64,000 nucleotides of DNA from Amylibacter sp. (GCA_021775355.1 JAJFHZ010000013.1:62001-126000), one strand, 5' to 3'. Positions 20,115 to 29,123 are shown, numbered from the stretch's first letter. Notes: generated by a model from the letters alone, not told the origin. Numbers and translations are program-made.

Positions 20115-20882
20115 CTATGTAAGGGATTCAGTGTGGCCATCGACAGGCAGTGCCATGCCTGAAATTTTTGATGCGGCCGGTGACGTTAGAAAAAGGGCTG
20201 CATCAGCAATATCATCCGCACTTACCCAGGTTTTCATCGACACACCTTTCACATAAATTTGACGGACGTCTTCAACATCTTTATTCGTCGCTGCCGCTTC
20301 ATTTTGCAGGACCCGTTCCATACGGTCGCCCTCAACGGCACCGGGACAAATGGCGTTGACGCGAATGCCATAAGGGCCAAGTTCGCAGGCAAGCGTCTTC
20401 ATCAACCCGATCACCCCCCATTTCGCTGTCGCATAGGGGCTGCGCATTGGGTAACCGAACATGCCTGCGGTCGATGACGTCAGGATGATAGAGCCCGATC
20501 CTTGGGCTTTCATATGTGTTGCCGCCCACTGGCAGAGCAAAAATGCCCCGTCCAGATTGGCGGCAATACAAGCCCGCCAATCAGCAAGTTGCAAATTCTC
20601 AATTGCACCTGCAGGGCCACCTGTTCCCGCATTTGCAAGGGCTACATCAACGCCGCCAAAAGCCGCGTCAACATCGCCGAGAAAGGACGCCATATCATCC
20701 GCATTGGTTACATTAGCAACACGGCCCAGAATTTCCGGCTGGATTTCCGCCAGTTCTGCAATGGCGGTCGCATCAATATCGCAAACCGCAACCCGTGCGC
20801 CGGACGCGTGGAATGCTAGCGCCAGAGCGCGGCCAATGCCGGCACCCCCTGCTGTTATCACCACCCTTTTAGGCACGCTCAT
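20115..20882 (-). CDS. Short-chain dehydrogenase/reductase in the carnitine operon
   Basis: The protein of about 255 residues is a classical SDR: nucleotide-binding VVITAGGAGIGRALALAF, NAG motif LANAGTGG, catalytic Ser in TSSTAGMFG, YATAK active site, and ICPGAVEGDRM. The ATG at 20882 overlaps the stop of the upstream beta-keto acid cleavage gene as ATGA, so translation is coupled. Its substrate is unproven. A 3-hydroxy compound of the carnitine route, such as the D-isomer, is a reasonable guess from the operon. Confidence 0.85.
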   Translation of the reverse strand: MSVPKRVVITAGGAGIGRALALAFHASGARVAVCDIDATAIAELAEIQPEILGRVANVTNADDMASFLGDVDAAFGGVDVALANAGTGGPAGAIENLQLADWRACIAANLDGAFLLCQWAATHMKAQGSGSIILTSSTAGMFGYPMRSPYATAKWGVIGLMKTLACELGPYGIRVNAICPGAVEGDRMERVLQNEAAATNKDVEDVRQIYVKGVSMKTWVSADDIADAALFLTSPAASKISGMALPVDGHTESLT

Positions 20883-21787
20883 CGTGGTGCGCGCTTGGTC
20901 AGATTCAGTTTTTCGCGCACCGCATCCGGCCCCATCACATTGGCACCCATAGCCTCGATAATAGTGACAGCGCGTGTGACAAGTTCGGCATTCGTCGCCA
21001 AATGACCTTTGGCCAACCACAGATTATCTTCCAGACCGACTCGTACATTGCCACCGGCCAAAACCGCTGCCGCTACATAAGGCATTTCATTGCGACCAAT
21101 GGAAAAAGCTGACCAATTCCAATCGCTTGGCACGTTATTTACCATTGCCATAAAGGTGTTCAAATCATTGGGTGCACCCCATGGGATACCCATACACAAC
21201 TGCACCAAAGCGGGCGATTTCAGGATACCTTTTTCAACCAGATTTTTCGCAAGCCACAAATGGCCCGTATCAAACGCCTCAATCTCGGGTTTCACACCCA
21301 AATCTTCCATCATGCTGCCCATAGCTTCCAACATGCCGGGCGTGTTGGTCATGACATAGTCAGCTTCGGCAAAGTTCATCGTGCCACAATCCAGCGTGCA
21401 AATCTCTGGCAGACAGTCAGCAATATGGGCCACACGTTCCTCGGCACTGGCCATATCTGTACTATTGGCCAATGGCAAAGGTGCATCCGGTGGACCAAAT
21501 ATCATGTCACCGCCCATACCAGCGGTCAGGTTCAGAACAACATCAATATCGGCATCGCGCACGCGGTCCGTCACTTCACGGAACATCTTTGGGTCGCGTG
21601 ACGGCACACCCGTTTCAGGATCGCGCACATGGCAATGCACAATAGCAGCACCTGCTTTGGCTGCAGCGATAGCACTATCGGCAATTTGCTTCGGCGAACG
21701 CGGTACATGCGGACTGCGATCCTGACTGCTACCTGACCCTGTGACAGCACAGGTAATAAAGACGTTATTGTTCATAGCTAAAGGCAT
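20879..21787 (-). CDS. cdhC: 3-dehydrocarnitine:acetyl-CoA cleavage enzyme (BKACE / DUF849, CdhC type)
   Basis: The 302-residue TIM-barrel enzyme belongs to the beta-keto acid cleavage family, recognised from ITCAVTGSGSSQDRSPHVPR at the N-terminus, AAIVHCHVRDPETG and VRVGLEDNLWLAKG. In the carnitine pathway the family member converts 3-dehydrocarnitine plus acetyl-CoA to betainyl-CoA plus acetoacetate, which fits the adjacent carnitine dehydrogenase-thioesterase fusion. It is the first gene of the operon. The ATG at 21787 has GGAG upstream, with a second in-frame ATG at 21775. The 76-base gap to the divergent activator gene carries the operator repeats. Confidence 0.88.
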   Translation of the reverse strand: MPLAMNNNVFITCAVTGSGSSQDRSPHVPRSPKQIADSAIAAAKAGAAIVHCHVRDPETGVPSRDPKMFREVTDRVRDADIDVVLNLTAGMGGDMIFGPPDAPLPLANSTDMASAEERVAHIADCLPEICTLDCGTMNFAEADYVMTNTPGMLEAMGSMMEDLGVKPEIEAFDTGHLWLAKNLVEKGILKSPALVQLCMGIPWGAPNDLNTFMAMVNNVPSDWNWSAFSIGRNEMPYVAAAVLAGGNVRVGLEDNLWLAKGHLATNAELVTRAVTIIEAMGANVMGPDAVREKLNLTKRAPR

Positions 21788-21845
21788 GAGAGTTTCTCCG
21801 GTTTATTTTTTAAAAGTGAACACTGGATTGACAGCTTTGACTATA

Positions 21846-21880
21846 CCTATATAGACAAAAATCATGCCTATATGGACAAA
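21846..21880. promoter_or_regulatory. Two direct repeats 21 bases apart, candidate operator of the carnitine regulator
   Basis: CCTATATAGACAAA at 21846-21859 recurs as CCTATATGGACAAA at 21867-21880, with 13 of 14 bases identical and an exact 21-base period, i.e. two helical turns on one face. AraC-type dimers commonly bind such direct repeats. The second copy overlaps the first codons of the regulator gene. On the other strand both copies lie upstream of the cdhC promoter region, which suits activation of the operon together with autoregulation. The repeat is seen directly; the binding protein is inferred. Confidence 0.65.
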
Positions 21881-22811
21881 TATACCCGAACGACCGATTA
21901 ACATTAGCTTTCTGTTGTTTGATCAATTTTCCAATAACTCTTTGGGGAATTGCCTGGAACCGTTGCGTGCCTGTAATTCATTCGTAAGTGTACCTATATT
22001 TCAATGGCAGTTTCTTACAATTGACGGGCAACCGGTTCAATCGTCCAGCGGCTCGCCAATCTTACCCGAAGGTGCATTAGCAGATATGGATCGTTGTGAT
22101 TATCTTCTTGTGAATTCAAGCTATGATTACGAAAAACATGACACACCGAAAGCACGTATAGCATTCCAAAAGGCGGCAAAGCGGGCAAACACAGTAGTTG
22201 GGCTGGATACAGCTGCATGGTTGCTGGCAGCTGCCGGTTTGCTGACAGGGAAAAAAGCAACAATACATTGGGATGTTTTCGAAAGTTTCGAGGAAAATTT
22301 TCCTTCGGTTAACGCGGAACGCAAGAGAGTAATTGAAGATGGAAACAGGATTACATGCGCAGGTGCAATGTCTTCATTTGATTTGTCATTATCAATTATT
22401 ACCAAACACTTAGGTCAATCTTCTAAAGTTGATTTGGAAGCATTTTTCATGCACCAAAACACAACCCAATTTGTTGATACTCCTTTACATAAGGCCCGTG
22501 ATCCGTTGCTGAACAAAGCATTATATCTAATGCACAGCCATTTGGAAAACCCACTTTCCCGCACTTCTTTGGCCCGTAAATTATCCTGTCAGGCAAAAAC
22601 TTTGGATCGCCATTCCATTGCAGAGTTCGGTGTGCCTATCGGACAGGTTTACCGTCACATCCGTCTTTCTGCAGCGCAACAATTGGTAACATCCACCTCT
22701 TTAAGTATTCTTGAAATATCCCTGCGGGCCGGATTTCAGAACCCAAGCGCCATGACCCGCGCCTATAAAGCACGTTTTGGCAAAACACCGTCGCAAAATC
22801 GCCACTTATAA
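21864..22811 (+). CDS. cdhR: GlxA-family AraC-type regulator, probable carnitine-responsive activator CdhR
   Basis: The 315-residue protein has an N-terminal DJ-1/PfpI amidotransferase-like sensor domain (about 10-180, ISFLLFDQFSNNSLGNCLEPL) and a C-terminal AraC helix-turn-helix pair (about 215-310, ending SLRAGFQNPSAMTRAYKARFG). CdhR of Pseudomonas, an activator of carnitine catabolism, has this layout. The gene is divergent from the seven-gene carnitine operon with a 76-base gap containing a direct-repeat operator. The ATG start matches the usual MPIWTN-like N-terminus of the group. Confidence 0.85.
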   Translation: MPIWTNIPERPINISFLLFDQFSNNSLGNCLEPLRACNSFVSVPIFQWQFLTIDGQPVQSSSGSPILPEGALADMDRCDYLLVNSSYDYEKHDTPKARIAFQKAAKRANTVVGLDTAAWLLAAAGLLTGKKATIHWDVFESFEENFPSVNAERKRVIEDGNRITCAGAMSSFDLSLSIITKHLGQSSKVDLEAFFMHQNTTQFVDTPLHKARDPLLNKALYLMHSHLENPLSRTSLARKLSCQAKTLDRHSIAEFGVPIGQVYRHIRLSAAQQLVTSTSLSILEISLRAGFQNPSAMTRAYKARFGKTPSQNRHL

Positions 22812-22871
22812 ACCCCCAACAGTCGCTTTGGTCTTTAAATCTTCACATATTAAGCTTATATTAGATTTGTT

Positions 22872-23183
22872 CCTTCGGGGACTATGGTGATAAACGCGCA
22901 TGTAATAAACGGATCGGACCCGGGGGCGGTACCCGGCGACTCCACCAAAAATCCCTTCATTTGGGGGCGGTATGGGGTCGAAATAGGATCGACGGACGTC
23001 TAAAGATGTTAGCTTTTGCCCGGCAGACTGCCACCGTTATCGGCGTAAAATGTACAATTGCAAATGACAATCGTGCTCCGGTAGCTCTAGCTGCGTAAGC
23101 AGTTCGAAATATCGAAACTTAACTCCTTGCACTTAGCGGTGTAAGGCGGGGTTCGCAGGTACCTGGCAACAGAAACCTGCACT
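22872..23183 (+). ncRNA. ssrA: tmRNA, circularly permuted two-piece form
   Basis: The acceptor piece comes first and ends in CCA at 22947. Its 3' stem strand CGACTCC (22937-22943) pairs with GGGGTCG (22974-22980), the 5' end of the coding piece, across a short removed spacer. A T-arm-like hairpin CCGGG/CCCGG with a 7-base loop lies at 22920-22936. The coding piece has the conserved GGATCGACGG and a tag reading frame at 23060-23098 encoding ANDNRAPVALAA then TAA. Pseudoknot-like pairing (GCAGGT with ACCTGC) closes the 3' side near 23155-23180. Gene order acceptor-then-coding is the alphaproteobacterial permuted arrangement. The outer ends are approximate. It rescues stalled ribosomes and tags proteins for ClpXP; sspB lies 1.9 kb downstream. 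Confidence 0.93.
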
Positions 23184-23213
23184 TAAATTACCAATATACA
23201 CAATACATAACAC

Positions 23214-24122
23214 CTAAATTGCCAAAATTTTCTGCTGCTCTTCGGTTTGTACAATACGCGCCACATCTTCTATATGTTGCATCGCAAACTGTACACGATG
23301 CGGTATAAACTTACGATTTGGATAGACCAAATACAGCGACGCCTCATTGTTCCAGTATGGGCGCAAAATGGGTACTAAACGCCGGTCCATTAATGCATGG
23401 CCGTAACCGGCAGATGCTATATAGGAAATTCCGACACCTTGTTCACATGCCGCTGTGATGGCTTCACCTGAATTACATTTAAGCCTACCGCGAACTTTAA
23501 ACGATCTGATTTTGCCATCTATGTTGAATCGCCAAGGTGACAAGCCTGATAATATGCAGGTATGTTTTGACAGATCAGCCGGGTTTTGGGGCTGCCCGTG
23601 TTCTTCGAGATAACTGCGGCTGGCGGCGGCTATACTTGTGCGTGTTGCAAGCTGGCGTGCGATCAAATCGCTGTCTTCCAGTTGCCCTGATCGAATTGCG
23701 AAATCAAAGCCCTCGCGTTTTAAATCCACATGGCGCGCACTGAAATCTATTTCGATATCAACACCCGGATGTTGTGCGGCAAAGGCAGCTATTGCTGGTG
23801 CAACCACTTTATTTGCAAAGGATCCCGAAAGGGCAGCAATGCGCAATCTGCCCTCTAAACGTATATTGGATTCCGAAACGGACTGTAATGCTTCCTCCAA
23901 GTCATCCCACAGCGGATCACAACGCTCAAAAAACTCCTCGCCACGCGGTGTTAATTTGACCGAGCGTGTACTTCTGGCAAACAGAATTACACCAATGCGA
24001 TTTTCTAGTGCTGAAATACGACGGCTGACATGGGCAATTGAAACACCCAAAGTATGTGCCGCAGAGGTGAATGTACCAGTTTTTGCAACGGCTAGGAATT
24101 CAGGAATACCATCTGTATTCAT
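23214..24122 (-). CDS. LysR-family transcriptional regulator
   Basis: The 302-residue protein has a LysR helix-turn-helix at about 5-60 (SAAHTLGVSIAHVSRRISALENRIGVILFAR) and a substrate-binding domain to the end. It is divergent from a glutathione S-transferase-like gene with a 138-base gap, the usual position for an activator of the neighbouring gene. The inducer is unknown. Confidence 0.88.
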   Translation of the reverse strand: MNTDGIPEFLAVAKTGTFTSAAHTLGVSIAHVSRRISALENRIGVILFARSTRSVKLTPRGEEFFERCDPLWDDLEEALQSVSESNIRLEGRLRIAALSGSFANKVVAPAIAAFAAQHPGVDIEIDFSARHVDLKREGFDFAIRSGQLEDSDLIARQLATRTSIAAASRSYLEEHGQPQNPADLSKHTCILSGLSPWRFNIDGKIRSFKVRGRLKCNSGEAITAACEQGVGISYIASAGYGHALMDRRLVPILRPYWNNEASLYLVYPNRKFIPHRVQFAMQHIEDVARIVQTEEQQKILAI

Positions 24123-24260
24123 TATTACTGTATCGTAAATATAATTTGCATATTTAGCATCTAATGCCTTCAGCGGAAATAAACAATACTCATTTCATAC
24201 AAACAGAAACTTAACGTACAGCCGTTGAAAAAGCTGTGCATGTATAAAATGGAGTAAAAT

Positions 24261-24887
24261 ATGATTAACCTTTTTCACATCAATTCTAGTTGTTCTACGG
24301 CAGTAAAAGCCGCCCTGAGCATTGTCGGTGAAAATTATAGTGTAAATGAAGTGGATTTATCCGCAAAAACCGATGAGTTTATAATAGCAAGCCCCCTTGG
24401 AAAAGTCCCTGTTGTTTCCTTGGACAATACAAGCATCATGGAGGGGGGCGCGATCAATATGTGGTTATCCGCACGAAACCCCGAAGCAGGTCTTATGCCA
24501 GCCCTTGATACAATGGAAGGTGCAGAAGCATTGAAATGGTTGTTCTATGCATACGGTACAATTCATCCGGTTTGGGTGCGCATATTTTTCCCTGCGCGTT
24601 TTGCAAATGAAGATGCGATCGCATCCGTGAAAAAAATGGCCGTTAATGATTTGTTTAAACTTTATGCATTGATCGACGAGCGACTTAGCAATTGTCCTTA
24701 TCTTGCGGGTGACCGCTTGAGCCTTGCAGATTTATACTTTGCAGCCACCATTCACTGGGAAGCCAGTCTGGATGAAAAATTAACACTGCGCTTCCCTTCC
24801 ATTGCGGCACACAGGGATCGTGTAATTGCACAGCCCGGTGTAAAAGCTGCATTCGCGGGTGAATTTGGTTATGCCCAAACCGCATAA
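24261..24887 (+). CDS. Glutathione S-transferase family protein
   Basis: The 208-residue protein has an N-terminal thioredoxin-like GST domain (LFHINSSCSTAVKAALSIVGE ... SPLGKVPVVSLD ... MEGGAINMWLSA) and a helical C-terminal domain with YLAGDRLSLADLYFAA. The substrate is unknown. It is divergent from the LysR gene and followed by a perfect 10-base-pair hairpin. The ribosome site GGAG is six bases before the ATG. Confidence 0.85.
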   Translation: MINLFHINSSCSTAVKAALSIVGENYSVNEVDLSAKTDEFIIASPLGKVPVVSLDNTSIMEGGAINMWLSARNPEAGLMPALDTMEGAEALKWLFYAYGTIHPVWVRIFFPARFANEDAIASVKKMAVNDLFKLYALIDERLSNCPYLAGDRLSLADLYFAATIHWEASLDEKLTLRFPSIAAHRDRVIAQPGVKAAFAGEFGYAQTA

Positions 24888-24916
24888 AAAGCATAATACT
24901 TAATAAACGCCATTCC

Positions 24917-24945
24917 ATACCGCCCTAAACCACCAAGGGCGGTAT
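24917..24945. terminator. Hairpin after the GST gene (possible terminator)
   Basis: ATACCGCCCT and AGGGCGGTAT form a perfect 10-base-pair stem with a 9-base loop, 30 bases after the GST stop. There is no clear T-run after it, so termination may be factor-assisted. Confidence 0.5.
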
Positions 24946-25046
24946 AACATCCCTTATAAAATATTTACCAATGAAGCCCAATCAAGGCCTTTTAAGTCAC
25001 ACCCAATGCTATATGCTATGGGTACTGGGACTGTTGAAAGCATAAA

Positions 25047-25538
25047 ATGACAAACACAATCAACTACGCAGAGTTAATGCATAATGCCATGCGCGGACTT
25101 ATGGCTGATTTGCTACGCAAGATTGGCCAAGATGGCCTGCCGGGTGAACATCATTTCTTTATTTGCTTTGACACAACCCACCCCGGTGTCGACATTGCTG
25201 ATTGGCTGCGTGAACGTTATCCTGAAGAGATGACCATTGTGATCCAACACTGGTTCGACAATCTGACGGTTCTGGATGACAGGTTTTCAATTTCTCTTAA
25301 TTTCAACGACACACCGGAAGCACTGGTTATTCCATTTGACGCGATCAAGACATTTGTTGACCCGACTGTCGAATTTGGCTTGCGGTTTGATCAGGATGAA
25401 GATGAAGAATCCTATCACGAAGACACCCCCGAAAGCCCGATGATGATGATCGATGATGATGACCTTGAAAAAGAGATCGCGCCAAAGAAAGACGCTGAAG
25501 TCGTATCTCTGGACAGCTTTAGAAAACCATCGCAGTAG
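25047..25538 (+). CDS. sspB: SspB-family ClpXP adaptor (alphaproteobacterial type)
   Basis: The 163-residue protein matches the alphaproteobacterial SspB family: a folded substrate-binding domain (about 1-120, with HHFFICFDTTHPGVDIADWL and LNFNDTPEALVIPFDA), an acidic disordered linker, and a basic-hydrophobic C-terminal tail (VVSLDSFRKPSQ) that in this family docks on the ClpX zinc domain. It delivers tmRNA-tagged proteins to ClpXP. The tag-encoding ssrA gene is nearby on the same strand. It is followed 60 bases later by fumC. Confidence 0.9.
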   Translation: MTNTINYAELMHNAMRGLMADLLRKIGQDGLPGEHHFFICFDTTHPGVDIADWLRERYPEEMTIVIQHWFDNLTVLDDRFSISLNFNDTPEALVIPFDAIKTFVDPTVEFGLRFDQDEDEESYHEDTPESPMMMIDDDDLEKEIAPKKDAEVVSLDSFRKPSQ

Positions 25539-25598
25539 AAATACACCTAGTTTACTTGTAACAACCAGTATACACTTAAAAAAACTAAGAGAAAACCA

Positions 25599-26990
25599 AT
25601 GACCACAACACGCACAGAAACCGATAGTTTTGGCCCGTTGGAGGTTCCCTGCGATAAATATTGGGGCGCACAAACACAACGCAGCCTGATCAATTTTCCA
25701 ATCGGTTGGGAAAAACAACCTGTGGCCGTAGTGCGTGCATTGGGCGTGATCAAGAAAGCCTGTGCACAAACCAATCTGGAATTGAAAAAACTGCCTGCAC
25801 AAATCGCAGGGGCCATCATTACAGCGGCAAGCGAAGTCATTGACGGCCGCTTAGACGACCATTTTCCGCTGGTAGTCTGGCAAACTGGTTCCGGTACGCA
25901 ATCGAACATGAACGCGAATGAAGTTATTTCAAACCGTGCGATTGAAATTTTGGGTGGTAAAATGGGGACAAAAACCCCTGTTCACCCCAATGATCATTGC
26001 AACATGGGCCAATCTTCAAACGATACCTTCCCGACCGCAATGCACATTGCCACGGCGATGGTCGCCCATAACGTGCTGATCCCCGGTTTGGAAAAACTGC
26101 ACGCGGCTTTGGCACATAAAGAGGACGCCTTTAAGGACATTATCAAGATCGGACGCACCCATACCCAAGATGCAACCCCGCTGACATTGGGGCAAGAATT
26201 CGGCGGCTATGCTTTTCAGGTTAAACAAGGTATTGCGCGGGTCAAACGGGCCCTGATCGATATTTATCCGCTGGCTCAGGGTGGTACGGCAGTGGGTACC
26301 GGACTGAATACGCCGATTGGATGGGATGTTCAAGTTGCTGCAAACATGGCAGAAATCACAGGGCTGCCATTCATCACCGCGCCCAATAAATTCGAAGCAT
26401 TGGCAGCTCATGATGCTATGGTGGAAATGTCCGGTGCACTGAAAACCGTTGCCGCTTCTTTGTTCAAAATTGCAAATGATATACGTTTTCTAGGCTCAGG
26501 TCCGCGCTGCGGCTTAGGCGAGTTGATGTTACCGGAAAACGAGCCCGGATCGTCAATTATGCCGGGCAAAGTTAACCCGACACAATGCGAAGCCTTAACC
26601 CAGGTCTGCGCCCATGTCTTCGGCAATGACGCCGCCGTCGGCTTTGCCGGAAGCCAAGGTCATTTTGAACTGAATGTATTCAAACCGATGATGGCTTATA
26701 ACGTTTTGCAATCCATGCAATTGCTTGGGGATGCATCTGTAGCATTTACAGACAATTGTGTTAACGGCATTGAAGCTGATGAAGAACGGATCAGCACACT
26801 GATGTGGGAAAGCCTGATGTTGGTCACGGCATTGGCGCCGGAAATTGGCTATGACAATGCCACCAAAGTTGCCAAAACCGCCCATAAAAACCGCACAACA
26901 CTGAAAGAAGAAGCTATTCGTCTTGGCTTTGTGGATGCGGAAACTTTTGATCGTGTGGTTCAACCAAAAGATATGATCGGGCCAAAATAA
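25599..26990 (+). CDS. fumC: Class II fumarate hydratase
   Basis: The 463-residue enzyme hydrates fumarate to L-malate in the TCA cycle. Visible family marks are the N-terminal [34 protein letters not shown], the TxxD-type [10 protein letters not shown], and the superfamily signature [11 protein letters not shown] near residue 320. The length is typical of the iron-independent class. A terminator-like hairpin follows about 40 bases after the stop. Confidence 0.97.
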   Translation: MTTTRTETDSFGPLEVPCDKYWGAQTQRSLINFPIGWEKQPVAVVRALGVIKKACAQTNLELKKLPAQIAGAIITAASEVIDGRLDDHFPLVVWQTGSGTQSNMNANEVISNRAIEILGGKMGTKTPVHPNDHCNMGQSSNDTFPTAMHIATAMVAHNVLIPGLEKLHAALAHKEDAFKDIIKIGRTHTQDATPLTLGQEFGGYAFQVKQGIARVKRALIDIYPLAQGGTAVGTGLNTPIGWDVQVAANMAEITGLPFITAPNKFEALAAHDAMVEMSGALKTVAASLFKIANDIRFLGSGPRCGLGELMLPENEPGSSIMPGKVNPTQCEALTQVCAHVFGNDAAVGFAGSQGHFELNVFKPMMAYNVLQSMQLLGDASVAFTDNCVNGIEADEERISTLMWESLMLVTALAPEIGYDNATKVAKTAHKNRTTLKEEAIRLGFVDAETFDRVVQPKDMIGPK

Positions 26991-27028
26991 CAGATACCCA
27001 CGGACGGGAATCAGGTGCAAAAATGGCT

Positions 27029-27053
27029 GCGGCTCATCGGGGCCGTTTTTCCT
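27029..27053 (+). terminator. Terminator-like hairpin after fumC
   Basis: GGC..CGGC pairs with GCCG before TTTTT (27046-27050) about 40 bases after the fumC stop. The remaining 27054-27345 is AT-rich with no recognisable gene. Confidence 0.5.
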
Positions 27054-27345
27054 TAGAACTTGTACATAATCCAAACCAGATAGATTTCTGGCAACTATGG
27101 GCTGTTTTAACCATTCAATTTACCCGACATAGCTGCACTTGATTTCAGCACGTCAACAAAGAGCTTTGAATTTATTAATGCTTTAAATTCAATAAAATAC
27201 AGTAAATTATGCCCATTGATCATTTATTACTTAGAGTAAATAAGCAAATATTTATCCTTTTGTTAACCTAAATAAAATCAAAAATAATTTACAAACTAAT
27301 TTGGTATATACACCGTCTTCATGTATAAGTTTCATCAGTAGTTAA

Positions 27346-27363
27346 CCCGCAGCAAAAAGCGGG
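27346..27363 (+). promoter_or_regulatory. Hairpin overlapping the ribosome site of the 27372 gene
   Basis: CCCGC (27346-27350) pairs with GCGGG (27359-27363). The 3' strand runs into the ribosome site GGGAAGG, nine bases before the ATG, so folding would mask it. Confidence 0.4.
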
Positions 27364-27371
27364 AAGGTAAT

Positions 27372-28088
27372 ATGTGTAAAACAGGCGGAAAAACAAGCGC
27401 GGAAAAGCTTGATTCACTGGCATTGTCAGCGGATCAATTGGTGCGTGTTTGCCCGCAGTTTCAAGCCACACAAAAATCACCTCCTTTGGAAAAGCAAAAC
27501 AACAACTACATACAACGGCTTAAAAAAGAACACGGCAAAGTCTTAAATACGCCTTCATCAGGAACAATATACGACACAACCGATCCTGTGAACTTGCACG
27601 AAAACTCAGTGTTAAAGCTGAAACAACATCAAATGACGCCATTTTTACCTTCATCCCCTACCCTGAATATACAGGAAAGCCCAATAGGGCAGCTATCGGA
27701 TACTGATCCTGAAAATATGATTAAACCACATGTGGGCACAGCAACACATGATGAACTTGCGCACAGTTCCGATACGTCAGTACTGAAATCTTATGTCAAA
27801 GCTACAAATGTCAATTTCAAACGATCAATGAAGGAAACTCATAAACGGCCTGTTACAAAAACTGTCGCAACACGTGCCTTACCATTTTCAAAAGAGACCC
27901 ATGTCCGTGTCAAAATCATTTCACAAGAGGTTAATCTTGAAGGGAATGCACCGGACCCTGTAGCAACAGAGCGTTTTTGCTGGATGCAACGCGATGCCAT
28001 TAAGCACTATCTGTGCATACAAAACATAGAAAGAAAACGCGCAGCGACAGAAGGGGCGGTTTACAAATCGTTCAAACACGATGCATAG
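27372..28088 (+). CDS. Protein of unknown function beside the Hint genes
   Basis: The 238-residue protein is not recognised. It is hydrophilic, rich in Lys, Thr, Ser and His, with no signal peptide or membrane segment. Most of its middle (about 40-160) looks disordered. The C-terminal 60 residues (VRVKIISQEVNLEG, RFCWMQRDAIKHYLCIQNIERKR) look more ordered. A good ribosome site (GGGAAGG) and an ATG support expression. It lies on the same strand 42 bases before the first Hint gene and could share a transcript. Its AT-rich surroundings differ from the neighbouring fumC, suggesting an accessory region. Confidence 0.55.
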   Translation: MCKTGGKTSAEKLDSLALSADQLVRVCPQFQATQKSPPLEKQNNNYIQRLKKEHGKVLNTPSSGTIYDTTDPVNLHENSVLKLKQHQMTPFLPSSPTLNIQESPIGQLSDTDPENMIKPHVGTATHDELAHSSDTSVLKSYVKATNVNFKRSMKETHKRPVTKTVATRALPFSKETHVRVKIISQEVNLEGNAPDPVATERFCWMQRDAIKHYLCIQNIERKRAATEGAVYKSFKHDA

Positions 28089-28104
28089 GGCCGAGATCAA
28101 AAAC

Positions 28105-28123
28105 CTCTATCAAATTTATAGAG
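28105..28123 (+). promoter_or_regulatory. Hairpin just before the first Hint gene start
   Basis: CTCTAT (28105-28110) pairs with ATAGAG (28118-28123) around a 7-base loop. The 3' strand holds the only GAG resembling a ribosome site, seven bases before the ATG at 28131. Confidence 0.4.
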
Positions 28124-28130
28124 TTATATA

Positions 28131-29123
28131 ATGCCACAACAGTTTACATCGATACAGGTAAACGGCGATCCCATTAACGGTGGGCCTTTGACAGCTGGCA
28201 TTCTGGAAACAGTTATTATCCTTGATGATGACAGCTTTTTAGAGCCAAGCACAACCGATACCGGCGATCAATTCAGTATTGGTGGCACTGGGTTCACATC
28301 ATCGTCATGGCCAGGCTATACTGGCTCGGGTGTGGAAATTTACTCTGCAACGGTGAGCGGACAAACAGTAACTTTTGGCTACCTTACCTCATCAGGTGAC
28401 AGTGTGGACGATTCCGTAGACAGGCTCGTTATCTTGACCGGTACAATCAACCCGGGCGATAGCATTACCGGCATCACAATGATCAATGCCGGCAATACCA
28501 ATATCGACTACGGGACAATCCCCAGCATTGTGTGCTTTACGCCAGGCACCCAAATTACCACCCCCACTGGGCCTGCTGCCATTGAAACCCTGAATGTCGG
28601 CGATCTGGTCATTACTGCAGACAGCGGCCTGCAGGCTATTCGCTGGATCGGGACAAAATATATTTCAGGTGCCCGCCTGCAAGCCCACCCACACTTGCGC
28701 CCCATTCGGATCAAGGCGCACGCTTTCGGGCATAATCGCCCAGACAGGGATTTATTGGTTTCACAACAACACCGTATGTTTTTGAAATCGAAACAAGCGC
28801 AGCTTATGTTTGGTGAAACAGAGATTCTGGTTCCCGCAAAAAGCCTTGTGAATGACAAAACCATTATGGTTGATAGTCTAGTCAGGCAAGCAAACTATAT
28901 TCATATCCTATTTGATCGCCACGAATTGGTTCAGGCCAATGGCAGCTGGTCTGAAAGCTTTCATCCAGGCGAAATGACCCACGATGCCATTGAAGAAGCG
29001 GCGCGAGCAGAACTATATGATATTTTTCCGGAACTGCAGACAAATCCAACCAGCTTTGGCCAATCCGTACGTCAGTCTATAAATACACGCGAGGCCAGTA
29101 TGCTGTTTAGAACCTACGCATAA
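28131..29123 (+). CDS. Hint-domain (Hint_2) protein, copy 1
   Basis: The 330-residue protein has a beta-rich N-terminal module (about 1-135) followed by a hedgehog/intein-type Hint domain starting at CFTPGTQITTP (about 138). Continuing motifs are GDLVITADSGLQAIRWIG, the block-B-like VSQQHRMFL and a conserved C-terminal YIHILFDRHELVQANG ... ESFHPGEMT. Hint domains of this type can cleave the chain before the catalytic Cys, which would release the N-terminal module. There is no signal peptide, so export if any would be non-classical. Protein identity to the copy at 29768 is high over the whole length. A decayed third copy lies between them. Function is unknown. Confidence 0.85.
   Translation: MPQQFTSIQVNGDPINGGPLTAGILETVIILDDDSFLEPSTTDTGDQFSIGGTGFTSSSWPGYTGSGVEIYSATVSGQTVTFGYLTSSGDSVDDSVDRLVILTGTINPGDSITGITMINAGNTNIDYGTIPSIVCFTPGTQITTPTGPAAIETLNVGDLVITADSGLQAIRWIGTKYISGARLQAHPHLRPIRIKAHAFGHNRPDRDLLVSQQHRMFLKSKQAQLMFGETEILVPAKSLVNDKTIMVDSLVRQANYIHILFDRHELVQANGSWSESFHPGEMTHDAIEEAARAELYDIFPELQTNPTSFGQSVRQSINTREASMLFRTYA

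Noticed and set aside
22812..23213. tRNA gene, suggested by the CCA end and T-arm-like hairpin
   Set aside because: No D or anticodon arms are present and the element is fully explained as a permuted two-piece tmRNA.
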